DNA of 64,000 bases from Haliclystus octoradiatus. Taxonomy: Eukaryota; Cnidaria; Staurozoa; Stauromedusae; Haliclystidae. Shown here piece after piece: positions 30,539 through 40,209 of this stretch. Under the pieces are notes generated by a model. That model was not told the origin of the DNA. It saw only the letters and a program-made list of their open reading frames with translations, and searched no databases. The position numbers were made by a program, and so were the translations under genes. Where the stretch lies: positions 4,969,001 through 5,033,000 of the forward strand of contig OU744446.1 in the NCBI GenBank assembly GCA_916610825.1. Reading direction: 5' to 3'. How positions within the stretch are numbered: position 1 is the first letter of the stretch; each line of letters starts with the position of its first letter.

Positions 30539-33439
30539 TTAATGCCAAGGTTGATGTGGTTTCAATTGCAATGGGGAAGCAGATGGTGTTTGTACAGCGT
30601 GACGGAGAAGTTGATAACAAGGATCAGTTGTAGCGGCTCTGCGAAGAAGAGCAAGGGCTGGATCAGGAAATGGTTGTTCATCGACTGTTGAGCAGTTTTG
30701 GCTTATGACAGATCTGACATGTGCAGCGGTTGCTAATTCGTCGAGCGAAGAAAGGGCTGGTGCAGGAGGAGGACATATAGGACTGCGAGATAGTGCATCG
30801 GGTATTGTATTCTGGCTGCCTTGAAGCCATTTGGCCGTGTAGCAGTACGTTAATAGTTTTTCTCTGAGTCTTTGTATGCGAGGGTTAAGGATATCGTCAA
30901 GAGAATGGTCGTTAAGGATTGTAATTAATGGCTTGTGGTCAGTAATGATTGTGAAATGTGAAAGTCCAAGGAGAAACGTTCGGCATTTTTCTGTGGCCCA
31001 TTGGATTGCAAGCATTTCTAGTTCAATTGTAGCATATCGCTTTTCAGTGTCTGTTATAAATCGTGACCCACATTGAACAATGTGCCATTGTTGATTGTGC
31101 TGCTGCATGAGAGCAAAGCCGAGACCATTCAATTTGGAAGCGTCTGTATGAAATGATGTGGGTGCAGATGGATCAAAATGACATAGTATTGGTGGGAAAG
31201 AGAGGAGTTGTTTGATGTTCTTGAAAGAATGAGTGTGTTCTGGTGTCCAAACAAAGCTTCTTCCTGCTTTGAGTAGTGGACGCAGTGGCTCTGCAGCTTC
31301 TGAGAGGGAAGGTGTGAATGATGATAACTGATTTATCATACCAAAGAATGAGCGGAGCTCGATGAGATTAGATGGTTGAGGAAATTTTGATATGGCTTCA
31401 ATATGTGAAGGATCAGGACGATGACCTGTTAGGCTAACGATAAACCCTGCATAGGTGACTTCTTTTTGGCCGAACGTGAATTTGTCAGGGTTGAGGGTGA
31501 TACGATGTGAGCGGCAACGCTCCAAAACTTGGCGAACCATGGAAACATGATCTTCAAATGTTTCAGAATGAACAAGAATATCATCCACAATTTTCTCTAT
31601 GGGTAAGTCTTTTAAGGCGTTGTCACCCCGTTGGCAGTAAACATCACCTGTACTGATCAGACCCATAGGTGCTCGGCAAAAAACATAACGGCCATATGGT
31701 GTCAAAAAGGTAGTCAATGGACGACTAGTGGGTTCAAGAACAATTTGCCAATATCCAGAGGTAGCGTCTAAGGTTGTGAAATATTTGCTCGAATTTGGAA
31801 GGCCAGATACGATGTCTTTGGGTGATTTAAACGGATGGACAGACCTTTTAACAAATTTATTTAATTTTGTGTAATCTATGCACAAGCGTATCTTTCCATT
31901 CGGCTTACGGACTACTACCAAAGGGCTGACGAATTCTGAGGGGGAGTCACCAGCTGGTTCAATGATGCCTTGAAAAACCATTTCATCTAATTTGGATTTT
32001 ACTTCTTCTCGTTGTGCGTAGGGTATAGTTCGGGGAGCTCGGATAGCATACGGTTCGTATTGCTCTGTAAGATGAATTGACATCTGTGGGCCAGACATAG
32101 CTTTGAGTTGTGCGTTGGTTGCAAATACATCCTTGTAGTCTTCCATCAACTTTGTCCTGATGGTTTCGATAGAATGAGATTCAATGGAAGGATAGGAGGA
32201 GTTAGGGGGGTTTTCTTCTGTAATTTCTTCAAGCGGAAGGGAATGTAGGGTTGGTGGTTGTGATAAATTGATCTTGTTGATGTCGGAAGGTTTTGGGTAT
32301 GCAGGAGACAGGAGATTCAATTCCAGGCAATTGAACCATGGTAGAACAAATCCAGAAATATCTGGTGTGACATAAGCATTAACAGCAATTGTTTTGGTGC
32401 AATAATGAATTGAAAGACTGATTGTCCCGTAACAGCGTAGGGGAGAATCGCTGACAGATGAAAGGCGTTGTTTGGTATGTACTAGATCAGATCGAGAATA
32501 ACCATGTTTCGAAAGGATTGACCAACTTATCACTGCCTCGTCTGCTCCAGTGTCGGGTAGACAGTCAACAGTGATTGTCTTGCTATTTAAATGTAGCTGT
32601 ACTTGAATTAGTGGGGCTTGTTTGGGGCTATTGATAGATGAAATGTGGACTGAACGGGCACCACGAGTGCGGGGTCTGTTATTCTCATTCCTATGTGTCG
32701 ATTGCTTGCATACTTTGGATATATGTCCTTGTATGCCACAGGTAAAACAGGTTGCATTTCTGAAAGGACAGTGCTTTCTCAGATGGGCGTTGTTTCCGCA
32801 TGATAGGCAAGGACCGCGTGGAGGTGTTGGAATAGGCTGTCTATTATTGACACCGTTGACATGAGAATAATTTGTATTGTCACGATTGCTCAGCGCAATC
32901 TCGTCACGCTGTGAATTTTCTTCTGCTTTGCAGACTCGCATTACTTCATTTAGGGATGGGTTAGACAAAGCAAGTAATTTGCGTTTTGTTTCTGTGTTTG
33001 TTATGCCAGAAATAATTTGTGTTGTCAATTGTGTGGAACTACAATGAAGGCAAGGGTCTGTTTGTTCATGTAATTGACCTAGTCTGACATAAAACTGTTC
33101 AAATGTCTCCCCATTCTGTTGTCGGCATTCATGAAATGTTACTCGGCGACGTGTGACATTTGATCGCTCAGCATAATGCGAGCCAAGCCCATTTAAAATA
33201 CTTGTGATGGGTAATTCACTAGATTCTGTAATTCCTAGATACAGCCTCATCGTTTCTCGTGTATTAAGGCTGATACATGAGCGCAAGTGCACGTGTTGTA
33301 ATGCATGGACTGCTTGCATGGCAGTATTGTTTTGCTCTTGAGCGGTGTCATCTGCTTGGAATTGTGTATTAGACGTTGACGGACTTTCTTCCTCTGTAGA
33401 CATATTGTTGAATGTGGATTGTCGTGTAACAACCGGCAT
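30539..33439 (-). CDS. Gypsy gag-pol (gag, protease, RT, RNase H)
   Basis: 966 residues. A short gag is followed by two CCHC zinc knuckles (CLSCGNNAHLRKHC at about 211-224; CFTCGIQGHISKVC at 231-244), an aspartic protease with DTGAD at about 296-300, RT at roughly 470-640 with LDATSGYWQIV and the catalytic IVDD at 617-620 (usually YVDD), and RNase H with HTDASKLNG and TDHKPL. Gag and pol are in one frame without a frameshift signal. The frame stops at TAA 30539-30541, between RNase H and integrase. The rest of the frame is intact, so this is a single point-type lesion or a readthrough site. Confidence 0.93.
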   Translation of the reverse strand: MPVVTRQSTFNNMSTEEESPSTSNTQFQADDTAQEQNNTAMQAVHALQHVHLRSCISLNTRETMRLYLGITESSELPITSILNGLGSHYAERSNVTRRRVTFHECRQQNGETFEQFYVRLGQLHEQTDPCLHCSSTQLTTQIISGITNTETKRKLLALSNPSLNEVMRVCKAEENSQRDEIALSNRDNTNYSHVNGVNNRQPIPTPPRGPCLSCGNNAHLRKHCPFRNATCFTCGIQGHISKVCKQSTHRNENNRPRTRGARSVHISSINSPKQAPLIQVQLHLNSKTITVDCLPDTGADEAVISWSILSKHGYSRSDLVHTKQRLSSVSDSPLRCYGTISLSIHYCTKTIAVNAYVTPDISGFVLPWFNCLELNLLSPAYPKPSDINKINLSQPPTLHSLPLEEITEENPPNSSYPSIESHSIETIRTKLMEDYKDVFATNAQLKAMSGPQMSIHLTEQYEPYAIRAPRTIPYAQREEVKSKLDEMVFQGIIEPAGDSPSEFVSPLVVVRKPNGKIRLCIDYTKLNKFVKRSVHPFKSPKDIVSGLPNSSKYFTTLDATSGYWQIVLEPTSRPLTTFLTPYGRYVFCRAPMGLISTGDVYCQRGDNALKDLPIEKIVDDILVHSETFEDHVSMVRQVLERCRSHRITLNPDKFTFGQKEVTYAGFIVSLTGHRPDPSHIEAISKFPQPSNLIELRSFFGMINQLSSFTPSLSEAAEPLRPLLKAGRSFVWTPEHTHSFKNIKQLLSFPPILCHFDPSAPTSFHTDASKLNGLGFALMQQHNQQWHIVQCGSRFITDTEKRYATIELEMLAIQWATEKCRTFLLGLSHFTIITDHKPLITILNDHSLDDILNPRIQRLREKLLTYCYTAKWLQGSQNTIPDALSRSPICPPPAPALSSLDELATAAHVRSVISQNCSTVDEQPFPDPALALLRRAATTDPCYQLLRHAVQTPSASPLQLKPHQPWH

Positions 33440-33513
33440 AAGAAACGTTATTTAAAACGTTAAAGACAATAATGAAATAATAAGATAAGACTCACCACTG
33501 TGTTTGTATTTAT

Positions 33514-33529
33514 CTTATCGACTGCGCCA
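33514..33529 (-). promoter_or_regulatory. Gypsy primer binding site region
   Basis: Minus strand TGGCGCAGTCGATAAG directly after the 5' LTR. Starts TGG as a PBS should, but the rest resembles the sense strand of a tRNA D-arm (A box), not an obvious tRNA 3' end. Confidence 0.6.
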
Positions 33530-33662
33530 TGTTATGTTCGTAGTAAAGATAGACAACAGCAATATAGCTAGGACTCTGGTTGAGCATAAACGTGGACTGT
33601 ATATTGAATATCAAGGTTAATACAATGTGCCTCGAGGACTCTCTCAGTCCCAGGCTACATCA
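33530..33662 (-). repeat. Gypsy 5' LTR
   Basis: Promoter LTR in the element's orientation; see 29246-29378 for the partner copy. Confidence 0.95.
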
Positions 33663-33783
33663 CCGTTCTTATTTTTGCCAGTCGTTCTGAGTGGTTTCAT
33701 GCGCCGTTCTTAAGTCGATTTTTGGCTTTCTGTTGGAATGAAATGGGATCGGCACATGTACAGAACTGCGTATGAACCAGGCC

Positions 33784-33830
33784 CTAGTGTTCTATACTGT
33801 GGTTCTTTTTGCTGAGAGAAATGATATTAA
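33784..33830 (-). repeat. SINE fragment between the two Harbinger copies
   Basis: 47 bp, with ggttctttttgctgagagaa atgatattaa corresponding to the SINE 3' part at 10801-10830. The other half of this SINE (ggctctttattgatctcagc) follows Harbinger B at 38596-38625. Confidence 0.7.
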
Positions 33831-34304
33831 GGCCTGGTTCATACGCCGTTCTGTACATGTGCCGATCCCATTTCATTCCAACAGAAAGCCAAAAATCGAC
33901 TTAAGAACGGCGCATGAAACCACTCAGAACGACTGGCAAAAATAAGAACGGCTACAGTCGTTCGGAACGCCTTATCAACCCGTACCGAACGCCTTCAGGT
34001 CGGCTTGCTTTCATACGCCGTTCCGAACTGTGCCGATCCACTCGTTGACGATATAAATTTAGAAAGACGGGGGTCGCACCTACGATTTGGCCTCGCTGCC
34101 GTGCGGCTGCTATGGTGATGGAAGGATTCCATAATGGGGGGCCAATTCAAAACAACTGCATATTCAACCTAATTTGTGGCATCGATACCACGTCCAAGGC
34201 TGCAATCAATAAATTAGCCACATGATCACGTGCTACTAGCCTGTTGATCCAATCAAATGCTATTGATCACATGTTACCTCATTTATTCTTTACTAGTTAA
34301 ACAA

Positions 34305-34330
34305 TTTGGCGCCAAATTGGGAGATATAAA
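34305..34330 (+). promoter_or_regulatory. Palindromic E2F-like site and TATA box of the partner gene (B)
   Basis: TTTGGCGCCAAA (34305-34316) and TATAAA (34325-34330). A transcript starting about 30 bases on would begin after the in-frame ATG at 34331, so the ATG at 34454 is the probable start. Confidence 0.5.
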
Positions 34331-34453
34331 ATGTTTTTCTCACAGAAAAAAGTCCTTTTCCTTTTAGCAGTCGAAAAGATCAGATCACAATTTCCATGTG
34401 AAATTCCCATATCAATTTATATAAGTATTTTTCCGATTAACTATCAAACTAAG

Positions 34454-34650
34454 ATGTCTTCTGAAGCTGTCTGTGGTTGTTGCCTTCGCAAAACAAAGTA
34501 TACATGCATTGTTTGCGAGAAGCCTTTCTGTGTAGTATGTTCGGTGTCAGAGGAAGATGAGAGTGCTCCTGGATGGAAAGAAGGTGTCTCTGTGGGTTAT
34601 TGCCAGTTGTGCTACAGTGGTAGTGGCGTTAGTGGAGTCAGTGATGATAG
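34454..34650 (+). CDS. Harbinger B partner protein, exon 1 (Cys-rich)
   Basis: 65 codons plus two bases: MSSEAVCGCCLRKTKYTC, CEKPFCVVC and GYCQLCYSG. Four CxxC-type pairs suggest a zinc-binding module. Donor GTAAGC at 34651 joins to the acceptor at 35227-35228 and rebuilds an Arg codon. An upstream in-frame ATG at 34331 overlaps the TATA region and is not favoured. Confidence 0.75.
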
Positions 34651-35228
34651 GTAAGCAATGTCAGCTATGTATGTTTGCTTGTAAATTTTGTAATTGTGCA
34701 TTTGCACCATGTGAATCATCATATTTCATCAAGTATCCATATGTGAAAGCAAAGTTCATAATTAGTCAGTACCATCTCAACTTTACCACCTTTCTTTCAG
34801 AACTCATATCTATTTGCATCTGATACATGCACTTTATTCCTTGATCAATTAATTAAAGTGTCACGTTTCCAATTATGTCTCTTCCAGAAGAATTTAAGAG
34901 GCCAATAAAGTTGTAGCTCTAAATTTTTCATGTTGACATTACTGTATAGCATTTAATATGTTACTGTATATTTAATATGTTTGTTTAAAAATCGCTGAAA
35001 CTTTACGTTTCCAATATGCATATCATAGAATGGTTAACCTATTAAATAAATTAATGGGTAACCTGGGCTTTTAAATACTCAGCACAGTTTGACTAGGATA
35101 TGAAAAATTACACCAAGCTGATGTTCTTGTAACAATTATACAATATAAAATGTTTAAGTCGATAGAAACTTTGAATACTATTCCTTCCTTTACAAATGTT
35201 CTAAAATTTGATTTCTCTTGTGTTATAG
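34651..35228 (+). other. Intron of the Harbinger B partner gene
   Basis: 578 bp, GTAAGC...TTATAG. Matches the intron of copy A base for base over most of its length. Confidence 0.8.
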
Positions 35229-36225
35229 ATATGCTGTTGGTGAAATTGAGGAAAGCATGAGCGAGTCAGAAGACCATCCACCTCCTCCCTCATTTCGAAA
35301 ACCAAAGAAAGCTGGAAAAGGGAATTCGGGGCCAAAGGCAAAATGGAACAGCAACATGATAGATGATTTGGTAGATATAATTGTCAATAAAGAGGACTAT
35401 TGTAATAAGTTAATTTTCACAAACATTAAGTGCCAGCGTAATGGCGAAATTTACAATAAAATCGCAGACGAATTGAAGGAAAGGGTCAAGGACAGAGAGC
35501 ATTGTCCTTTCACTGGAAAGCAAATAAGAACCAAATTCAAGAAGCTTGTCCACGAATGCAAGAAGGCTGCATTAACCATAAAAACCAAATCAGGTATTGC
35601 AAGATTGCAAGAGCAACAAGGTTACACCAAGTGGTTTGATCAGCTGTTTGCACTGGTTAAGACGCGTGACTCCTGTGATCCAGAGCAGGCAATTGATCCA
35701 TCAGAGCAGCCATGTGCTTCTACCAGCACTCCAAGTGAGTCACCAGCAGCAGATGCCCATCAAACAGATTCACCACCAGATGCAGAAGAAGTTGGAGAGA
35801 GTGCAGCTCTTGAAGTAAATCGACGTCAATTTGTACCAACCAGAAGATCTAGAAGAAGGAATAATGTGGAAAATCAAATTTCAGAAATTCTAGAGATAAC
35901 AAAGGCATTGGTAAGCCATGATCCTATGGATCAGCTATTACTCTTTGCCAAGCAGGAGGCAGAAGAGATGCGCAAACATCAAATGGGGCTAATGAAAATG
36001 TTGATTGAGTCTAAACAAGCAAATCGTCAACAATTTCACACTTTGCAAGCAACAGCAACACCAGTTAGACGTGATTTATCGTATGAAGTAGACCAGCACA
36101 TACCTCCAGAATACCCAGCTCAAATGGACTTCTACCATCCTCAACTTGGACAGTATCAAAGAGCAAGGAACCCGCTTTATGAAGCCATGAGAAACGGATC
36201 AGATTACTCTAATTTGCTGCACTGA
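35229..36225 (+). CDS. Harbinger B Myb/SANT-like partner protein, exon 2
   Basis: Carries the protein on from Arg-Tyr (YAVGEIEESMSESEDH) for 331 more residues; spliced total about 397. After a proline/lysine-rich linker comes a trihelix/SANT-like DNA-binding region (KWNSNMIDDLVDIIV ... GKQIRTKFKKLVHECKKAA ... YTKWFDQLFALVK), a Ser/Pro/Glu-rich acidic spacer, an arginine patch (PTRRSRRRNN) that may be a nuclear signal, and a C-terminal helix (LLLFAKQEAEEMRKHQMGLM) probably used for dimerisation or transposase binding. Unlike copy A, the native C-terminus (YPAQMDFYHPQLGQYQRA...) is present. Family assignment rests on pattern and context. Confidence 0.85.
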
Positions 36226-37103
36226 CATTTATATTTAGGTCTATATATGACTATATATGCATATAATTACCTTAGTTGATCTTGTATTGATATCAGATTA
36301 TTTGTATTGTTTCTGTTTCATCTTATGTTTGAAAACATTATAAACCCTTACTGGTTCTATCTTCAATTCATGGTTGTGTTGTGAAGGTACTCTGAAATGA
36401 AATAATTGGTGCAAGTTAATGAATACACCAACAGTACTCATATACTGTAGCAGTAAACTAAACTTGAAAATGGCATACGAATGTAGGGCAAGAATGCATG
36501 CTTATACAGATATATATTGCAAAGAAATGTTCTGCAATTACACAGTTGAGACGGGCATTCTGTTGCTTAGTTACAAGTAATATTTTCTGAACATATATTT
36601 TAGTGTTGTCTATGCCTAAAAATAAACGATAATCTTGAGTTTAACTACCATTACATAATATCCCTGTCCAGAGACCTTACCAATACTATTTAAACATATT
36701 TTTTTTTATATAAGAACCATTAAAATTTGGCTGAGCTATTATTTCGCGGTAAACGTCAATTAAATTTCCTTGATTTTGCTCAAATTTGAGACTGGGTGTA
36801 CTTATAAAAAAAATTCGTATCATATCAATAAATATAAATCTGTCACTAAATCAACATCCTTTCAGAACATTGCAAGATTTGCACTGTTGCAAGAATCACT
36901 AATATTAGCCTAGTTTGTTATGGTATCAAATAACTCAGAAATCCATATTTTCAACAGGGTTTAAATATGTGATACAGGAAATAATAAATGCAATGATTAA
37001 TATAACTGTTCACAATCAATTGAAACTAGTAGGCCTACTAAAAAGAGCCAAACAATGGTAAACCCAAACAAAACAAAACGATAACGTTAACCAGGTCCAT
37101 AAT
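36226..37103. other. Intergenic core of Harbinger B
   Basis: Between the convergent stops. AT-rich, with no frame; must supply both 3' UTRs. Absent from copy A because of its deletion (35980-37374 in this copy). Confidence 0.7.
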
Positions 37104-38405
37104 CTAAATTAGTCCAGTTGTCTTTTCCTTCCACAACTTCTCTTTCAGGTGTGTTCTAATTTTTTGGCCAGAATGAGAAGCTTTATCTTTAACAGAAGTT
37201 GACTGCATCAGTAATAGCTCCTCAATAGCGTCACGATCTCTTTTTGCTGATGTTATAGGATCAATGGTTAAATCCATACACGGTGTTGATTTGTCGTTGA
37301 GGTTAATGCATACATTGTGCAGGACAATGGATGCAAGTACTGCAATTTTAAGGCCGTCTATACCACCCTCGCATTTTCTCATCAAATACCGCCATCTTCC
37401 TTTTAGCTGGCCAAATCCTGCCTCGACTACCATTCTTGCTCTGCTCAAGCGATAATTGAAGTAGCGTTCTTCAGGACTGAGAACCGCATTGGAGTAGGGC
37501 TTCAGAAGCCAATTCTCCATTGCAAATGCAGAGTCTCCAAGGACTAATGGTCTGATATTATTCCCCCCTTCTTTGAAGATTACACTGCCATCAGAACAGT
37601 CACTCAGGCCTTTGTAGGCAGATGATGACTTGAAAATCATTGAGTCATGGTTATTGCCTGGATAGCCACAGCTAGCCCACACAAAACGATACTCCGCGTC
37701 TACCATTCCCATTAAAACAATAGAATAGAAATTCTTGAAATTATGATATTCTTTGCTTGCACGGGCACCCCCTGGGGGGCATTTGATGGGTATGTGACAT
37801 CCATCTATGGCAGCCCAGGAGAAAGGAAATTGCCATTTCTCCTCCATGTCAAGAACCTTGGATTTAAAGGCAGTAGAGTCCTTCGGATAATATTCATCGA
37901 CTTGCTCCTTCCACAAACAACTGACAATAGCGTCACAAACCTCCGTTACGATGCCTGATATAGTAGACATACCCATTCCAGACATTTCTGATAAGGTAAA
38001 TAAATAATCTCCACGGCCAAGACGGTAGAGGCATATTGCAAGGCGGCACTCCGGCGAAATTGGTTCCTCAACAACGTATTCTCTTTCTAATTTATGCCTA
38101 ATCTTTGATAAAATGTAATTAAATGTACTTCTAGACACTCTAAATGTCTTTTTGAATTTTTTATCAGAGTATAACCTGAAAGCATTATCCCACCAACCTG
38201 CGTTGCGAGGTAGTCGTCTGCAAGAACGATTGGCAATATTAGTAGCATTTTGTTTCTTCTTGGACAAAAGCAGGACAAGTAACAACAAACATTTTAAAAC
38301 TAACTTTTTCCTACGATTAATATTTACAGCGATGGATCTTACCAGTTGTAAACGACGGTTAGAGTTTGCCATAGCAATCAACAACGCTGCTGTAGTCTTC
38401 GCCAT
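37104..38405 (-). CDS. Harbinger B transposase, full length
   Basis: 433 residues. Predicted RNase-H-fold DDE transposase: first Asp about residue 201 (AAIDGCHIPI), second about 291 (LVLGDSAF), Glu about 328 (RMVVEAGFGQLK), plus the family's YPGNNHDS at about 248-255 and the C-terminal VLASIVLHNVCINL. A helix-turn-helix-like part at roughly 85-150 (VSRSTFNYILSKI, GMSTISGIVTEVC) may contact DNA or the Myb partner. Start ATG at 38405 lies just after GCGCCAAA. No disabling change is visible; with the partner gene it may be functional. Confidence 0.93.
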   Translation of the reverse strand: MAKTTAALLIAMANSNRRLQLVRSIAVNINRRKKLVLKCLLLLVLLLSKKKQNATNIANRSCRRLPRNAGWWDNAFRLYSDKKFKKTFRVSRSTFNYILSKIRHKLEREYVVEEPISPECRLAICLYRLGRGDYLFTLSEMSGMGMSTISGIVTEVCDAIVSCLWKEQVDEYYPKDSTAFKSKVLDMEEKWQFPFSWAAIDGCHIPIKCPPGGARASKEYHNFKNFYSIVLMGMVDAEYRFVWASCGYPGNNHDSMIFKSSSAYKGLSDCSDGSVIFKEGGNNIRPLVLGDSAFAMENWLLKPYSNAVLSPEERYFNYRLSRARMVVEAGFGQLKGRWRYLMRKCEGGIDGLKIAVLASIVLHNVCINLNDKSTPCMDLTIDPITSAKRDRDAIEELLLMQSTSVKDKASHSGQKIRTHLKEKLWKEKTTGLI

Positions 38406-38421
38406 TTTGATTCAGGAAGGG

Positions 38422-38429
38422 TTTGGCGC
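38422..38429 (-). promoter_or_regulatory. E2F-like site before transposase B
   Basis: GCGCCAAA on the minus strand, about 17 bases upstream of the ATG, with TATTTAA just before it. Identical in copy A. Confidence 0.45.
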
Positions 38430-38594
38430 TTAAATAGACTTATTTGATGTAAAACGCACAAAATTGGCATAATACGTCGGAATTTGGTTAGAGAACGCCG
38501 TCTGAAACCAATCAATTTCTGGAGTCGCTCCAAAAGCGTTCTTAGTGGAAATAGGATCGGCACATGTACAGAACGGCGTATGAACCAGGCCTAA

Positions 38595-38635
38595 AAGGCT
38601 CTTTATTGATCTCAGCCGCGACAGAAGGGATACAC
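38595..38635 (-). repeat. SINE fragment flanking Harbinger B
   Basis: aggctctttattgatctcag ccgcgacag continues the SINE from 33830 once the Harbinger and one TAA are removed. Confidence 0.7.
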
Positions 38636-38639
38636 AATA

Positions 38640-40209
38640 ATTTTCAATATTATGCAAAGCCGAATTCAATAAGTGTTTTATTAATATTTCTAAATTTCCA
38701 AAGCAAATCGTAAGAAAACAAGCTTCGGAGAAAAATGTCATCATTTAATTGCAAATTTATAATTCCAAATAATGGAACTTGAAAATTATGATAAAATGTC
38801 GACTTTCATCAATAAAAAACACTTCAAGGTAAAATTTAGTTTACTTACATTTTATCATTACAGTTTTCAAGTTACATTGTTTGGGAATAATATAAGTTAG
38901 TTAATTAATTAAAGTCTCTCTTTTTTCTGATCATATGTTTTCTGTCGCTTGTTTTCCTACGATTTGCTTTCGAATTTTAAAAATTCATAAAAAATCATTC
39001 AAAAATGTTGGTTGTTATGCTCACATTTACTCAACCACGCTGTACCTGTGTTGTAAGAAATGAGATATTGATTTTCACTGGATAATAAAAAGAGATATAC
39101 CGATAAAATCAATAGGTACGACGCGTTTTAGCTCGAAACATTGTGTTTTCTTTCGATTACCTTCATTATATCTCAGGTCTCTCAACAAATCAAAAAGCTT
39201 GATAAATTCTGTAATTATAGTAATAGGAATTATCTGCATTCTATTAGTTAAGATCATAACGAAGTTCAAAATCTCGATTATTAATAATACTACTTAAGCA
39301 AAAAGAACCTAGTTTGTGGATTGATGCAAAATTGTATTATCCTTCTCATACGCTGTACATATAATGTGTTGATTTTACGCCATTTTCATGAACACTTTAA
39401 AATTAGTTCTGCTGTGCCAAAAATATGGAGACTCAACTAAAATTGAGGCTCAATAAATCAGAATTACCTCTAGTTACTAAAACAAAGATGTCACTATTGT
39501 TTGAAAAGCTCAGCAGACGTAAAGTCAAATCTATCATCTTGAGCTTGGTTTATATGCTGACAAGTTTTTTAATTTCTAAAAGCAGACAGATATAAAAAAT
39601 GTATTATACTGATCTTTTCTATGTGAAATATCTCAATGTACAGTATATAATGAGCAAACTAATGAATGTTATAGCCTCATTATATTTGTCACTAAAGAAA
39701 AAGCTGATATGATTGAAAATCTGCTTCACATTCAAACCCAGCTCAACCATCAAAAAGTTTAATTAAAGCAATTTGCTACCCGAAGCTTGCATATAGTTTT
39801 ACTTCTACTGCCACAGAATATGGATATTCCCATGAAGCCAGTGCTAATAAATTTTATACATTGGACATGCAGACGACCTGTTAATTTACATTACAAAAAA
39901 TTGTGGTATGTTCGCATCCGTTGATTTTTCTTGGATACAATATGGAGCACCTGATTCTGTGAGTCAGTGTTATTGTTGTGGATATGGTTGTGATGAAATA
40001 AATTCCCTTATTGCATTGAAGATGTAGATTTTATTGGATCTACTACAAAAAAGCACCATGCCTATATATTTGCCGATAAAAATATATACTACGTCGTGTT
40101 CATCAATGTTAATATCAGGTACAGCAACAGTTGTTTACGAATGGTATGTCGTTTTTTGATTTTATTATGTTTGGCTTCGGAAAGAATGAAGTGACACATG
40201 TACGTGAAG
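38640..40209. other. Non-coding stretch
   Basis: No gene or recognised repeat in 1.6 kb. Confidence 0.5.

Larger units (their letters stand above)
29246..33662 (-). mobile_element. Ty3/Gypsy-type LTR retrotransposon nested in Harbinger A
   Basis: 4417 bp with 133-bp LTRs that begin TG and end CA and differ at one base. Target duplication CCGTT (29241-29245 and 33663-33667); removing the insert restores the sequence found in Harbinger B. Gag, protease, RT, RNase H and integrase follow in Gypsy order in one frame, broken by one stop codon. No envelope gene. The 132/133 identity indicates a recent insertion. Confidence 0.95.
26001..33783 (+). mobile_element. PIF/Harbinger transposon A (internally deleted, with nested Gypsy)
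   Basis: Terminal inverted repeats start GGCCTGGTTCATACGCCGTT and end with its complement (33745-33783). Flanks read CTG (left) and CTA (right), a 3-bp duplication with one mismatch. Encodes a transposase (+) and a Myb/SANT-like partner (-), converging. Compared with copy B it lacks 1395 bp between the two genes (junction at 27218-27220), and a Gypsy element occupies 29246-33662. Net Harbinger length is about 3.36 kb. Confidence 0.92.
33831..38591 (-). mobile_element. PIF/Harbinger transposon B, apparently complete
   Basis: 4761 bp, inverted terminal repeats as in copy A, target duplication TAA at 33828-33830 and 38592-38594. Encodes the Myb-like partner (two exons, +) and a full transposase (-), tail to tail. 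Inserted in a SINE. Subterminal copy of the TIR core at about 34013-34040. This is the best candidate autonomous element in the window. Confidence 0.95.

Noticed and set aside
34331..34453. N-terminal extension of the Harbinger B partner protein from ATG 34331
   Set aside because: It overlaps the TATA box region, so the transcript probably starts after it; copy A has no matching open extension reported from its own start region.
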